A stretch of DNA of 10,324 nucleotides. Source: Opitutia bacterium UBA6410 (lineage in GTDB: Bacteria > Verrucomicrobiota > Verrucomicrobiia > Opitutales > Intestinicryptomonadaceae). A program made the position numbers and the translations under genes. This document shows positions 1 through 7,558 of this stretch, piece by piece (positions within the stretch are counted from its first letter, which is position 1; each line of letters starts with the position of its first letter). The stretch spans positions 1 to 10,324 of the forward strand of contig DJPO01000082.1 of assembly GCA_002437405.1 (NCBI GenBank), read 5' to 3'. Under the pieces are notes generated by a model, which had not been told where the DNA came from, did not search any database, and was given only the letters and a program-made list of their open reading frames with translations.

Positions 1-63
1 TCTTTGACGAAGAGCCTTTTTTTCGGAGCTGAAAAACAACCCATACTTAAAAATACTAAATTC

Positions 64-69
64 TTGACA
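64..69 (+). promoter_or_regulatory. Possible -35 box for the lipoprotein gene
   Basis: A perfect TTGACA hexamer lies 47 nt before the ATG at 117. No good -10 hexamer sits 16 to 18 nt downstream, where there is only a T run at 86-92, so this is half a promoter at best. The first 60 bases hold no gene that I can see. They may be the tail of a transcript from outside the window, since a T run occurs at 17-23. Confidence 0.25.
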
Positions 70-104
70 AAGCGGGATAAAAACATTTTTTTGGGGACAG
101 AGCT

Positions 105-111
105 AAGAAGG
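105..111 (+). promoter_or_regulatory. Shine-Dalgarno site of the lipoprotein gene
   Basis: AAGAAGG lies 5 nt before the ATG at 117. This good anti-16S match fixes the start codon. Several other genes in the window lack such a site. Confidence 0.6.
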
Positions 112-116
112 TTGTT

Positions 117-1061
117 ATGCTAAAAAAGATACTTATTAATATAATTCCGTTCATATTTTTGGCTTTTGCGATATCTTGCACGGGAGTTGTCCCCAAGGAT
201 AACACAGTTGCCGAATTGTTGCCGTCTTTATCGGGCGACTATTTGAAAAAGGACGGTATTTATTTAGAATATACGGTAGAGGCTTACTCTAAAGATTATG
301 CAAAATATTTTCACAAGCTAAGCGGAATACCGCTCAAAGATATAATCTATATCGATAAAAACGTAAAACAGGACATCGCTTTTTATAAAGACGGGACGTA
401 CATATCAAAAGACACCTCCATCGACAATCCGAACGATTGTACTATAAATATGTTCGACGGCAAAAATTATTTTTCATACTCCAATGAAAAAAAGGTCGGT
501 CAAACGGCTCAAAAAGCACCCTATAGTATTTTGCCGAATTATTTCGATATTTTAACAAAAATACCGCAATCAATAAATCTTCCCCAACATTGGGATTTTT
601 ATTCGGATTTCCTGCCCGCCGACCCCGATAAAATATCGATTGATTATCTGCCAAATAATGACATACGAATATCATTTAAGTCGGATTCTTCCCAAAAAAA
701 CAAAAATGTTGTCTTTGACTTTTACTTAAAAAAACAATCCGAAGGCTATTTGATTCAAGAAATTTGTCTATTTGCAGGAAAAAAATCAAATGAGAATTTA
801 TTAATTAAAACAAATTTCTCCAATTATAAGTTTGTAAATGAAATAAAAAAATACCTACCTTTTGAAATAAAAGTGGAACACTACACAATGGAAGGCGAAC
901 TTTTGTTGGACGGCAAAACAGCCCATTTAGACAAAGTACTTGAACGGATAGATAAAATACATGTTAAGAAAATCTCTACGCCAAGCCTTGATTCGTTAAA
1001 AATTAAAATTCCAGATAACGCAGTTATAAAAAATATTAACATCGAAGAAGCAATACATTAA
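117..1061 (+). CDS. Lipoprotein of unknown function, AT-rich
   Basis: I do not recognise the family. The 314-residue product begins with a lipoprotein signal: two lysines (LKK), a hydrophobic stretch at residues 5-18, then AISC with the lipid-modified cysteine at 21. It is therefore probably exported and anchored to a membrane. The rest is polar and lysine-rich, with alternating strand-like segments, for example FYKDGTYISKD near 90 and NMFDGKNYFSYS near 110. It ends with a segment around 294-305 (LKIKIPDNAVIKNI) like the closing strand of LolA/LolB-type or outer-membrane lipoprotein-sorting-like beta sheets. That fold guess is only an impression. The start is supported by a strong Shine-Dalgarno site, and the gene stands alone with its own terminator. 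Base composition is very unlike the neighbours: bases 781-840 contain 10 G or C of 60, against 42 of 60 at 3961-4020. This suggests horizontal acquisition or fast, relaxed evolution. Confidence 0.75.
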   Translation: MLKKILINIIPFIFLAFAISCTGVVPKDNTVAELLPSLSGDYLKKDGIYLEYTVEAYSKDYAKYFHKLSGIPLKDIIYIDKNVKQDIAFYKDGTYISKDTSIDNPNDCTINMFDGKNYFSYSNEKKVGQTAQKAPYSILPNYFDILTKIPQSINLPQHWDFYSDFLPADPDKISIDYLPNNDIRISFKSDSSQKNKNVVFDFYLKKQSEGYLIQEICLFAGKKSNENLLIKTNFSNYKFVNEIKKYLPFEIKVEHYTMEGELLLDGKTAHLDKVLERIDKIHVKKISTPSLDSLKIKIPDNAVIKNINIEEAIH

Positions 1062-1080
1062 AAAAAGCTACCTAACCGCA

Positions 1081-1119
1081 AAAAAAGAAAGTCGAGATTA
1101 CAACTCGACTTTCTTTTTT
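1081..1119. terminator. Bidirectional intrinsic terminator, perfect 16-bp stem
   Basis: The left arm at 1081-1096 (AAAAAAGAAAGTCGAG) pairs perfectly with 1104-1119 around a 7-nt loop (ATTACAA). Both strands give a stem followed by a six-U tract. It lies between the convergent stops of the lipoprotein gene (1061) and the SGNH esterase gene (1146) and should end both transcripts. Confidence 0.88.
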
Positions 1120-1145
1120 ATAGGAAACCCCCCTTCAATCTTCGG

Positions 1146-2264
1146 CTATTTTACGCCGATTGCCTGTTTTAGGGTCGGGAGGGTGTTTTTGAACATCAGA
1201 TAAAAGCCCAAGTCGTTCGGGTGGCAGCCGTCTACTGTCAGATAGGATATGTCCGCGTCTTTGAACAAATCGCGCCCGTCGATAAAATACACGTTTTTGT
1301 CGCCCGCTTTTTTGGCGTTTTCGTAGGTCGCGCGGATTACCGCAACCCTGTCGTCGGAGGGATAGGAAACGCGGCTTAGCATTATTATCGGCAGGTTCGG
1401 CTTCGCCTTTCTGATTATCTTGAAAAACGGCTCGTGTGTCTTTTTGAGGTGTTCGGTGGTCGGCGCGTTGTAGTCGTAATCGTACACGAATGCCGCCAAG
1501 TCGAGCGAGGCAATCAGTTCGGCGATTTTCGGCTCGCCTTTCGCACTCCCCGAAAAGCCCAAGTTTATCATGGGCGCGTCGAGAGCCCTGCAAAGCATTG
1601 CCGTATAGGCGTTCGACGTGCGGGACGCGCACCCGCCCTGCGTTATCGACGAGCCGTAAAAGAGAATCGGCTTGGCGATTTTATGGGGGGTCGGCTTCTC
1701 GAATTTCGCGTCGGGGGCGAGTCCGATTTCGAGCTTTTTGACTCCGTTGTAAAGTGGCATATAGAGCGAATAGTCCCTCATCTTTTTGCCGAAATTTCGG
1801 GTGAGAACCGCGACGACCGGTGTCGGGATTTGCGGCTTGTTCATTCGCGGATTTACCGTCTTGAGATAGCGGTTCGTATCGCAAAAGAAGTCGAAGCCAG
1901 ACGAGCCCGTATCCGCCATGTGCCCCATTGTGTATGTGGAGCTGATTTCCGCGCGCAGGACGATATACGGCGAATCCGTCCTAAAGCGCACGACTCCGCC
2001 CGCCGAGTGGCTCGACAAGTCCCGCGCCCCGCGGTTTACCTCATTGGCGTCGAGATTCTTGGGCAGCCTGCTGTAAGACCCGCCATCTTTGCGCCAAGCA
2101 AAGCCCTCTACGACAAACGGCGCGGTGGCGGCGTTGTGGTAGACGACATCAAGCCCGTCGGTTTTCTCGACGGCGAAATTTTTGTCGATTTTCGAAATAT
2201 CGTTCTGGGCGAAAGCGGAAAGCGCCAACGCTAAAAATCCTGCAAAAAATATTTTCCTAAACAT
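1146..2264 (-). CDS. Secreted SGNH/GDSL-family esterase (GxDLY type)
   Basis: This is probably an extracytoplasmic carbohydrate esterase or acylhydrolase. The 372-residue form starting MFRKIFF has a clear Sec signal peptide (lysine at 4, hydrophobic core to about 17, SAFA cut near 19). I preferred this ATG to the upstream TTG at 2300 because a weak AGG lies 9 nt before it and the upstream form would bury the signal peptide. Residues 30-180 form an N-terminal beta domain. They include SSGFDFF at 121-127, matching the GxDLY-type N-terminal domain of these esterases. The SGNH domain follows: block I GSSITQG at 204-210 with Ser206 the likely nucleophile, a block II glycine in NLGFSGSAKGE (234-244), a block III asparagine in YDYN (263-266), and block V DGCHPND at 345-351 with Asp345 and His348. 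The catalytic set therefore looks intact. The substrate is unknown; acetylated plant or algal glycans are a reasonable inference. It is divergent from the DUF1080 gene. Confidence 0.87.
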   Translation of the reverse strand: MFRKIFFAGFLALALSAFAQNDISKIDKNFAVEKTDGLDVVYHNAATAPFVVEGFAWRKDGGSYSRLPKNLDANEVNRGARDLSSHSAGGVVRFRTDSPYIVLRAEISSTYTMGHMADTGSSGFDFFCDTNRYLKTVNPRMNKPQIPTPVVAVLTRNFGKKMRDYSLYMPLYNGVKKLEIGLAPDAKFEKPTPHKIAKPILFYGSSITQGGCASRTSNAYTAMLCRALDAPMINLGFSGSAKGEPKIAELIASLDLAAFVYDYDYNAPTTEHLKKTHEPFFKIIRKAKPNLPIIMLSRVSYPSDDRVAVIRATYENAKKAGDKNVYFIDGRDLFKDADISYLTVDGCHPNDLGFYLMFKNTLPTLKQAIGVK

Positions 2265-2368
2265 ATGCAAAAACCTAATCGCTTGGGCATAAAACATCAA
2301 GGGAAAACGGATTTTTTGTTTGCATATAAAACCCGACTTTTTATTCTATTTTGACTTTATACATATCT
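2265..2368. promoter_or_regulatory. Divergent intergenic region between esterase and DUF1080 genes
   Basis: This 104-bp AT-rich spacer must hold the promoters of both divergent genes. No textbook pair of boxes is clear. On the plus strand, TATACA at 2358-2363 ends only 5 nt before the ATG at 2369, which would fit a leaderless transcript, but its -35 is poor. TATAAA at 2325-2330 has no -35 partner. On the minus strand TATATG at 2327-2322 is a weak -10 candidate. The shared region suggests co-regulation of the two secreted enzymes. Confidence 0.35.
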
Positions 2369-3388
2369 ATGAAAAAAATATTAATTGCTTCGCTTTTATC
2401 GGCAGTCGCCGCAACGTGCCTTACGGCAAAATCGCTCGAGGGGGAATATCTCGGCAAAATCGAAACCCCCAAGGGCCCGTTTAAAGACAATCCGCTCGTC
2501 GCGGTGCAGGTCTACCGCGAGGGCGACCTCTACAAAGTCGGGATATATTCCGACCTGCTCCGCCGCTGCCCGCCGTACGCGACGTTCAGTGCAAAAGCCG
2601 ATTCGAAAAAAATCGACTTCGAAACAAACGGTTGGACTGCCTTCAAGGGCACGATTACCGAAAAGGGAGTCGAAGGCTTCGGCGTTTACAATGAGGGCAA
2701 CGAAAAGAAAACCGTTCCGATGTTCCTAAAAAAAGTGAACCGCAAGTCGCCGACGCTCGGCAAACGCGCGCCCAAGGGGGCGGTCGTGCTCTTCAACGGC
2801 AAGTCGCTCGAGCACTGGAAGTCTACAAAGGGCGGCGAGATTACCTGGAAGCTGATGGACGACGGTTCGGTGATGGCGCACGGCCCGAAAAACCAGTGGG
2901 GCTATGAAATTACGACTAAAGACAAATTCAAAAATTTTAAACTGCACGTCGAATTCATGATTCCCGACGAACGCAACAAGCCGCTCGGACAGGGACGCGG
3001 GAACTCGGGCGTATTCTTGGGAATGTTCGAAGTTCAGGTGCTTGACTCGTTCGGAGCGCAGGGCGTTTGGAACGATTGCGGCGCGCTTTACAAATATTTG
3101 CCCCCGCAGGTCAACGCCTCCCTTCCCCCCGAAAAATGGCAGACGTACGACATCGAATACCACGCGCCCGTGCTCAAGGACGGCAAGATTGTCGAATATC
3201 CGAGAATCACGGTTATACACAACGGTATAAAAATCCACGGCGACGTCGAAATCAAAGAGCAAACCGCAAACGGTTCTGCCTACCGCAGCCTTGCGGGTTT
3301 GACGGACGCACCCGTTGCCATTACGCTGCAAAACCACTTGAACCCCGTAAGATACAGAAATATCTGGATTCAGGAGCTTGAAAAATAA
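2369..3388 (+). CDS. Secreted 3-keto-disaccharide hydrolase (DUF1080) family protein
   Basis: The C-terminal domain belongs to the DUF1080 / 3-keto-disaccharide hydrolase family (PF06439). These are concanavalin-like beta-sandwich proteins, common in Planctomycetes, Verrucomicrobia and Bacteroidetes, some of which cleave 3-keto-glycosides. The 339-residue product starting MKKILIASLL has a Sec signal peptide with a cut near LTA-KS at 20/21. An N-terminal module follows at about 22-125 (beta-rich, GEYLGKIETPKG onward), often seen before this domain. The family domain spans about 137-339 and shows its usual landmarks: VVLFNGKSLEHW (139-150), GRGNSGVFLG (209-218), FEVQVLDS (220-227), QGVWNDCGALY (231-241) and a final NPVRYRNIWIQEL (325-337). 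The start was chosen because ATG 2369 begins the signal peptide; the six codons upstream from TTG 2351 add nothing. No Shine-Dalgarno site precedes it. The exact reaction and substrate are not visible. Confidence 0.92.
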   Translation: MKKILIASLLSAVAATCLTAKSLEGEYLGKIETPKGPFKDNPLVAVQVYREGDLYKVGIYSDLLRRCPPYATFSAKADSKKIDFETNGWTAFKGTITEKGVEGFGVYNEGNEKKTVPMFLKKVNRKSPTLGKRAPKGAVVLFNGKSLEHWKSTKGGEITWKLMDDGSVMAHGPKNQWGYEITTKDKFKNFKLHVEFMIPDERNKPLGQGRGNSGVFLGMFEVQVLDSFGAQGVWNDCGALYKYLPPQVNASLPPEKWQTYDIEYHAPVLKDGKIVEYPRITVIHNGIKIHGDVEIKEQTANGSAYRSLAGLTDAPVAITLQNHLNPVRYRNIWIQELEK

Positions 3389-3410
3389 TTTCGGGTTTAC
3401 AGCTACGACA

Positions 3411-3455
3411 CACAAAAAAAAAAAGGATTGCCAAACGGCAATCCTTTTTTGTGTG
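3411..3455. terminator. Bidirectional intrinsic terminator between convergent DUF1080 and rnhB genes
   Basis: A perfect 14-bp stem, 3419-3432 (ending GGATTGCC) with 3437-3450, closes a 4-nt loop (AAAC). CACAC at 3409-3413 can also pair with GTGTG at 3451-3455, leaving a five-A bulge. On the plus strand the stem ends in six T. On the minus strand eleven T follow, so it should act mainly on the long rnhC-GH31-GH31-rnhB transcript, about 150 nt after the rnhB stop. Confidence 0.88.
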
Positions 3456-3477
3456 CGGGGCGGGAACGTCTCAACAG

Positions 3478-3599
3478 CATAGCCCTCTCCACGCTTTAAT
3501 TTTTTCCTGCGCACCCGCGCTTTTTCGGGAATGCGAAACATAGCCCCTTCCCCGTTTTTATCTTTCCCCAACGCGCCAGCGCCTTACGCGAAAGCGAAA
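3478..3599. repeat. Imperfect 61-bp tandem repeat, two units
   Basis: Unit A is 3478-3538 and unit B is 3539-3599. Both begin CATAGCCC and end GCGAAA, with exactly 61 bp between matching landmarks. My ungapped hand count is 38 of 61 identical, concentrated in the first 30 bases and the last 10. The period is not a multiple of three and no convincing ORF runs through it. It lies in the 3' untranslated part of the minus-strand operon, between the rnhB stop and its terminator. CGGGAA at 3461-3466 may be the remnant of a third unit. No function is assigned. Confidence 0.6.
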
Positions 3600-3600
3600 A

Positions 3601-4365
3601 TCAGAACAAAGTCTGCTGGGTTTCTTTCGGAGAATCGTTTTCCTCGGGGCGGATTTTTTTCAGAAAGCTTTTTCTGTGCTCGGGAGTTGTTCCGAAGAGC
3701 ACAAGCGCCTGCATATGCGCAGCCGTCCCGTAGCCCTTGTGGTGCTCGAAGCCGAAACGCGGATACTTTTCGGCGAGCTTTTCCATAAGCCTGTCCCTCG
3801 AAACTTTCGCGACAATCGACGCCGCCGCAATCGCAAGGCTCTGCGCGTCGCCCTTGACAACCGCCTTGTGGGAATACGGAAATTTCTTCATTTCCTTCCC
3901 GTCGATTAAAACCTGCGCTTTTGCGACGTCCAGACGCGACTCGCCGAAAAGCGTCGCCGCCGCCCCCGCCCTGCGCAGATTCAAATTTTGGCGCGAGTTT
4001 ACGGCCTCCGCCGCGCGCGCCATCGCAATTTGGGTGGCGACGAGAATGTTTTGCGACTCGATTTCGGCAACGTCGGCAAACCCCGCCTCGAAATCCAGCA
4101 TTTGCGCTTTTTTCAACTTTTCAAGTTCCGAAAAAAGCGACTCGCGGGCTTCGTGCGAAATCTGCTTGGAGTCGTTCAAAGCCGACAGCATCGAAAGAGC
4201 CTCGGGCGAATCGTAGAGTTTTGCCGAGACCGCAACAGCCCCCGCGCAAACGGGCCCCGCCAACGCTCCGCGCCCAGCCTCGTCGATACCCAGCACAAAG
4301 CTGCGTCCGTCGAGGTAGTCGCGGTCGAAGTCGGCAAGAGCCGCGATTCGGGAGGCTTTCGGCAT
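3601..4365 (-). CDS. rnhB: Ribonuclease HII
   Basis: This cytoplasmic enzyme nicks the RNA strand of RNA-DNA hybrids and starts removal of single ribonucleotides misincorporated in DNA. The 254-residue product carries the type 2 RNase H signature GIDEAGRGALAGP at 26-38 with catalytic Asp28 and Glu29. It also has LIDG with Asp155, the KGD motif at 171-173, and AASIVAKVSRD at 181-191 with Asp191. The set of four acidic residues is therefore complete. HKGYGT at 209-214 is the usual C-terminal helix motif. The start is ATG 4365, one base after the TAG of the upstream GH31 gene. A longer reading from TTG 4401 would overlap GH31 by 35 nt and lacks family residues. No clear Shine-Dalgarno site is present, so translation probably depends on termination-reinitiation. 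The last residues, 250-254 QQTLF, resemble a beta-clamp-binding peptide. It is the last gene of the operon. Confidence 0.96.
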   Translation of the reverse strand: MPKASRIAALADFDRDYLDGRSFVLGIDEAGRGALAGPVCAGAVAVSAKLYDSPEALSMLSALNDSKQISHEARESLFSELEKLKKAQMLDFEAGFADVAEIESQNILVATQIAMARAAEAVNSRQNLNLRRAGAAATLFGESRLDVAKAQVLIDGKEMKKFPYSHKAVVKGDAQSLAIAAASIVAKVSRDRLMEKLAEKYPRFGFEHHKGYGTAAHMQALVLFGTTPEHRKSFLKKIRPEENDSPKETQQTLF

Positions 4366-4366
4366 A

Positions 4367-5965
4367 CTACTTGATTTTCTCGAAGTACGGGAGGCGGTCA
4401 ATCGGAACGTCGATTTTTATCGTCTTTCCGCCCTGCCAGACCTTGCCCAAGTCGTCCTTCCATTCGCCTGCGGGAAGCTTTACTTCGCGCGCGTCTTCGG
4501 GGGTTACGACGGGGGCTACGAGGTATTTCGAACCGAGCATAAACTGGTCCTTGCAGTTTTCAAAGCCCTGATTCGGGAATTCGTATTCCATGTGGCGGAC
4601 AATCGGTTCGCCCGTCTTCGCCGCGTGGTGGGCTGTGTCGAGAATGTATTTGCCGAACTGCTTGTGCAGGTTTGCGAACTTTGCGCAAATTTCGAGATGC
4701 TGCTTGTCGAGGATTCTCCACGGCGCGACCGAGAACTGCATCATCGGCATAAGCGCGTGGACTTGGCAGGAGCGGACAATCAGCTTTTGGTCGATTTTCG
4801 AAACGGGAATGCGCGAGCCGTCGGGATTGAGGAACGATCCGAATTCGCCGCCGCCGATCATATCGGGGCAAGTATAGGGGTGGCCGATGAGCCCAGCCGC
4901 GACGACGTCGGGGATAAGCTGCTTGATGCCGTCCCAAGAATAGGGCTTGTCCTGAAGTCTCTGGATAAGCGGCTGCAGACCCATCTTCCAGCACGCGCGG
5001 TATTCGTTGTAGGGGAATTCCAGCCCGAGCTTTGCCCACGACTGGCAGTGGTCGGCGGCTTCGCCGTCGAAGAACTTGGTGCCGTTTGCGACTGCGCCGA
5101 TGTCGCCAGCATCGAACTTGAAGCCGTCTACGCCGTATTTCTTTTGCATATTTTTAAGAATATTCTTGAAGTACTCGCGCGCCTTGGGGTTGGTGAGGTC
5201 GTAGCACGCGCTGACACCGTTCCACCATTCAATCATTGCGGGCTTGTTCGAGTTCTTTTCCTTAATCAGGTAGCCGAGCTTTTTGAGCTCGCGGTACTCG
5301 GCGGAATCGGGCGATACGAACGGGCAAATCCAGAACATAACCTTGAAGCCTTCGGCGTGGAGTTTGTCCATCATCGCCTTGGGGTTCGGGAATTTGTTTA
5401 CGCGGAAGTCGAAATTGCCGTAGTGGTTCTGCCAGTTGTCGTCGACCATAAACACGCCGACGGGGAAGCCGTTTTTGATTACGTCGGCTGCGTATTTTTC
5501 GATGTCAGCCTGATTCTGATTGTACATCAGCTCAATCCAAGTGTTGTACTGGGGCATCGAGAAGAACACGTCTTCGGGAATCGCGCCCGTGGGCTCGAAG
5601 TGGATTTTCGAAGCCGCCAAGTAGGCGTCCCTGAGCGTCTTGCCCGCCGCGACGGGGCTGATTTTTTCGTGCTCGCTGGAAATTACGAGAGTCCCGTCTT
5701 TGAAAGTGAATTTAAACGGCTTGTCGCTCCAGACGTATCTGCCCTTCGACGATACGAAAAGCGGAACTGCCTGATTGGAGTAGTTGCTCTTGGATAGGTT
5801 TTTTTCGGCAAAATTGTCGTAGGGCATATGCGAGCCGAAGAAGGTCGCCGCGCCCCACCATTTTTCGCCGTCGAGCGGCGTAATCTGCGTCGTGTAAGTT
5901 TCGGCATACGCGGCTGCAATCGAGGCAACCGCCGCCGTTATAGCGGTAATGGTTTTTATCTTCAT
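4367..5965 (-). CDS. Secreted GH31 glycoside hydrolase, MYORG-like (copy 1)
   Basis: This is a retaining alpha-glycosidase of family GH31, exported by a signal peptide (MKIK, hydrophobic core, AAAYA with cut near 21). The 532-residue chain has an N-terminal beta domain (about 25-135), a TIM barrel (about 140-420) and a short C-terminal beta domain to the end. Active-site landmarks are MVDDNW at 173-178, FWICPFVSPDS (211-221), the nucleophile block GFKFDAGD at 281-288 with Asp285, the acid/base region RLQDKPYSW with Asp339, and CPDMIGGG at 366-373 in place of the usual DIGGF. KFDAGD is close to the KFDAGE of human MYORG, a GH31 enzyme active on alpha-galactosides. Alpha-galactosidase activity is therefore a fair hypothesis, not a demonstration. 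It is 62% identical by hand count to the upstream paralogue over 268 aligned residues (23-290). It lies 9 nt downstream of that gene, without a Shine-Dalgarno site. Confidence 0.91.
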   Translation of the reverse strand: MKIKTITAITAAVASIAAAYAETYTTQITPLDGEKWWGAATFFGSHMPYDNFAEKNLSKSNYSNQAVPLFVSSKGRYVWSDKPFKFTFKDGTLVISSEHEKISPVAAGKTLRDAYLAASKIHFEPTGAIPEDVFFSMPQYNTWIELMYNQNQADIEKYAADVIKNGFPVGVFMVDDNWQNHYGNFDFRVNKFPNPKAMMDKLHAEGFKVMFWICPFVSPDSAEYRELKKLGYLIKEKNSNKPAMIEWWNGVSACYDLTNPKAREYFKNILKNMQKKYGVDGFKFDAGDIGAVANGTKFFDGEAADHCQSWAKLGLEFPYNEYRACWKMGLQPLIQRLQDKPYSWDGIKQLIPDVVAAGLIGHPYTCPDMIGGGEFGSFLNPDGSRIPVSKIDQKLIVRSCQVHALMPMMQFSVAPWRILDKQHLEICAKFANLHKQFGKYILDTAHHAAKTGEPIVRHMEYEFPNQGFENCKDQFMLGSKYLVAPVVTPEDAREVKLPAGEWKDDLGKVWQGGKTIKIDVPIDRLPYFEKIK

Positions 5966-5974
5966 AATAGTTGG

Positions 5975-7558
5975 TTATTTTATTTTTTCAAAATACGGGA
6001 GTCTTTCGATGGGCGCGTCTATTTTTATCTTAGTCGGCCCCTTTACTATATTGCCCAAATCGTCCTTCCATTCGCCCGCTGGAATGACGACTTCGCGGAA
6101 GTCGCTTTCGTTGAGCACGGGAGCAACGAGGTACTTGGAGCCGAGCATAAACTGGTCTTTGATGTTTTCGTAGCCTTTGTTCGGGAATTCGTATTCCATA
6201 TAGCGGACAATCGGCTCGCCGGTTTTGGAGGCGTGGCGCGCGAGCTCGAGGAAATGCGGGGCGAACTTGACGTGCAGATTCGCGAAGTTGCGGCAAATTT
6301 CCATATTCTGCTTCGACAAAACCCTCCACGGCGCGACCGAAAACTGCATCATCGGCATAAGCGCGTGCGCCTGACACGAGCGGACAATCAGGCGTTCGTC
6401 CAACTTCGCCCCTGGCTGGAACGACACAAAGTCGCCGCCGCCAATCATATCGGGGCAGGAATAGGGATAGCCCAAGAGGTTTATCGCGAGCATATCGGCG
6501 ACAGTCTTGCGCAAGTCCCTCCAAGTGTGGAGCTTGTCCTGCAAGCGCACGACAATCGGCTGACCGCCCATTCTGTGCGTCGCGCGGAATTCGTTGTATG
6601 GGAACTCTTTCCCGAACTGCGACCACGCGCGGCAGTAGTCCACGGGGAGCATTTCGGGCTTGAAGAATTTGTAGTCGCCGACGACAAAGCTTACGTCGCC
6701 CGCATCGAACTTGAAGCCGTCCATTCCGTAGGTCTTCTGCATTTCGCGCAAAGTGTCGGCGAGGGATTTTGCGCCCTCGGGTTTGGTGAGGTCATACGCC
6801 GCGCTGCAGCCGCTCCACCATTCCAAAATCGCGGGAGTGTTGCGCGACTTGCGGGGCAGCAGAACCCCCTTCTTTTTGAGAGCCCTGAACTCGGCGGAGT
6901 CGGGCGAGACGAACGGCGCGACCCACAGAATCGACTTGAACCCGAGCGACTTTATTTTCGCGAACATAGCTTTGGGGTCGGAGAACGCCTCGGGGCGGAA
7001 TTCGTAGTTGCCCTGATACTTCTGCCAGCCGCCGTCGACCATAAATACGCCCACGGGGAAGCCGTTTTTGACGATGTCCTCGGCGTATTTTTCGATGCCC
7101 GCCTGATTCTGGTTGCGCTGGAGCTCAATCCAAGTGTTGTATTGCGGGGCGGTAAAGAAAAGCTCGGGCGGAATCGTGCCCGCGGGCGGGAAATGTTTTT
7201 TGGACGCCGCCAAAAACGCGTCGCGCAAAGTCGAGCCCGCCGCGACGGGTTTCAGTTCTTCGAAGTCGGAGAGAATCGTGATTTCCCCGTTGTTGACGAA
7301 AAACTTGAACGGCTTGTCGCTCCAAATGTACCGCCCCTTCGAAGAGAGGAAAAACGGGTCGGCTTGGTTGGAATAATTGCTTGCGGCAATGTCCTTTTCG
7401 GCAAAATTTCCGTAGGGCATATTTTCGCCGAAAAACGAGGCTACGCCCCACCATTTTTCTCCGTCAAGCGGCTTGATTGTCGTCGCATAGGGCTGGGCAT
7501 ACGCCGACGCCGCAAAAGCAGCCAAAGCGACCGCCATTTTTACCACTGTATGTTTCAC
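5975..7558 (-). CDS. Secreted GH31 glycoside hydrolase, MYORG-like (copy 2)
   Basis: This is the paralogue of the next gene downstream and has the same architecture over 527 residues: signal peptide (cut near ASAYA-QP at 21/22), N-terminal beta domain, TIM barrel and short C-terminal beta domain. Landmarks are GFKFDAGD at 281-288 with nucleophile Asp285, RLQDKLHTW with likely acid/base Asp341, and CPDMIGGG at 368-375. At 173-178 it reads MVDGGW, where copy 1 has MVDDNW, a change next to the active site that may shift substrate preference. The start is GTG 7558. It overlaps the rnhC stop as GTGA, has AAAGGA five bases upstream, and gives a signal peptide with basic residues (MKHTVVK). The ATG at 7537 would leave no positive n-region. 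Earlier in-frame codons up to 7933 lie inside rnhC and do not read like protein of this family. Confidence 0.9.
   Translation of the reverse strand: MKHTVVKMAVALAAFAASAYAQPYATTIKPLDGEKWWGVASFFGENMPYGNFAEKDIAASNYSNQADPFFLSSKGRYIWSDKPFKFFVNNGEITILSDFEELKPVAAGSTLRDAFLAASKKHFPPAGTIPPELFFTAPQYNTWIELQRNQNQAGIEKYAEDIVKNGFPVGVFMVDGGWQKYQGNYEFRPEAFSDPKAMFAKIKSLGFKSILWVAPFVSPDSAEFRALKKKGVLLPRKSRNTPAILEWWSGCSAAYDLTKPEGAKSLADTLREMQKTYGMDGFKFDAGDVSFVVGDYKFFKPEMLPVDYCRAWSQFGKEFPYNEFRATHRMGGQPIVVRLQDKLHTWRDLRKTVADMLAINLLGYPYSCPDMIGGGDFVSFQPGAKLDERLIVRSCQAHALMPMMQFSVAPWRVLSKQNMEICRNFANLHVKFAPHFLELARHASKTGEPIVRYMEYEFPNKGYENIKDQFMLGSKYLVAPVLNESDFREVVIPAGEWKDDLGNIVKGPTKIKIDAPIERLPYFEKIK

Noticed and set aside
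1434..2234. A 266-codon plus-strand frame inside the esterase gene
   Set aside because: Antisense shadow; the minus strand carries the signal peptide and all SGNH blocks.
2726..3571. A 281-codon minus-strand frame covering the DUF1080 gene, the terminator and part of the 61-bp repeat
   Set aside because: It runs through a perfect terminator hairpin and is antisense to a well-supported DUF1080 domain; no family features.
3478..3599. CRISPR array or coding tandem repeat
   Set aside because: There are only two units without spacers, they are diverged, and the 61-bp period breaks the reading frame.
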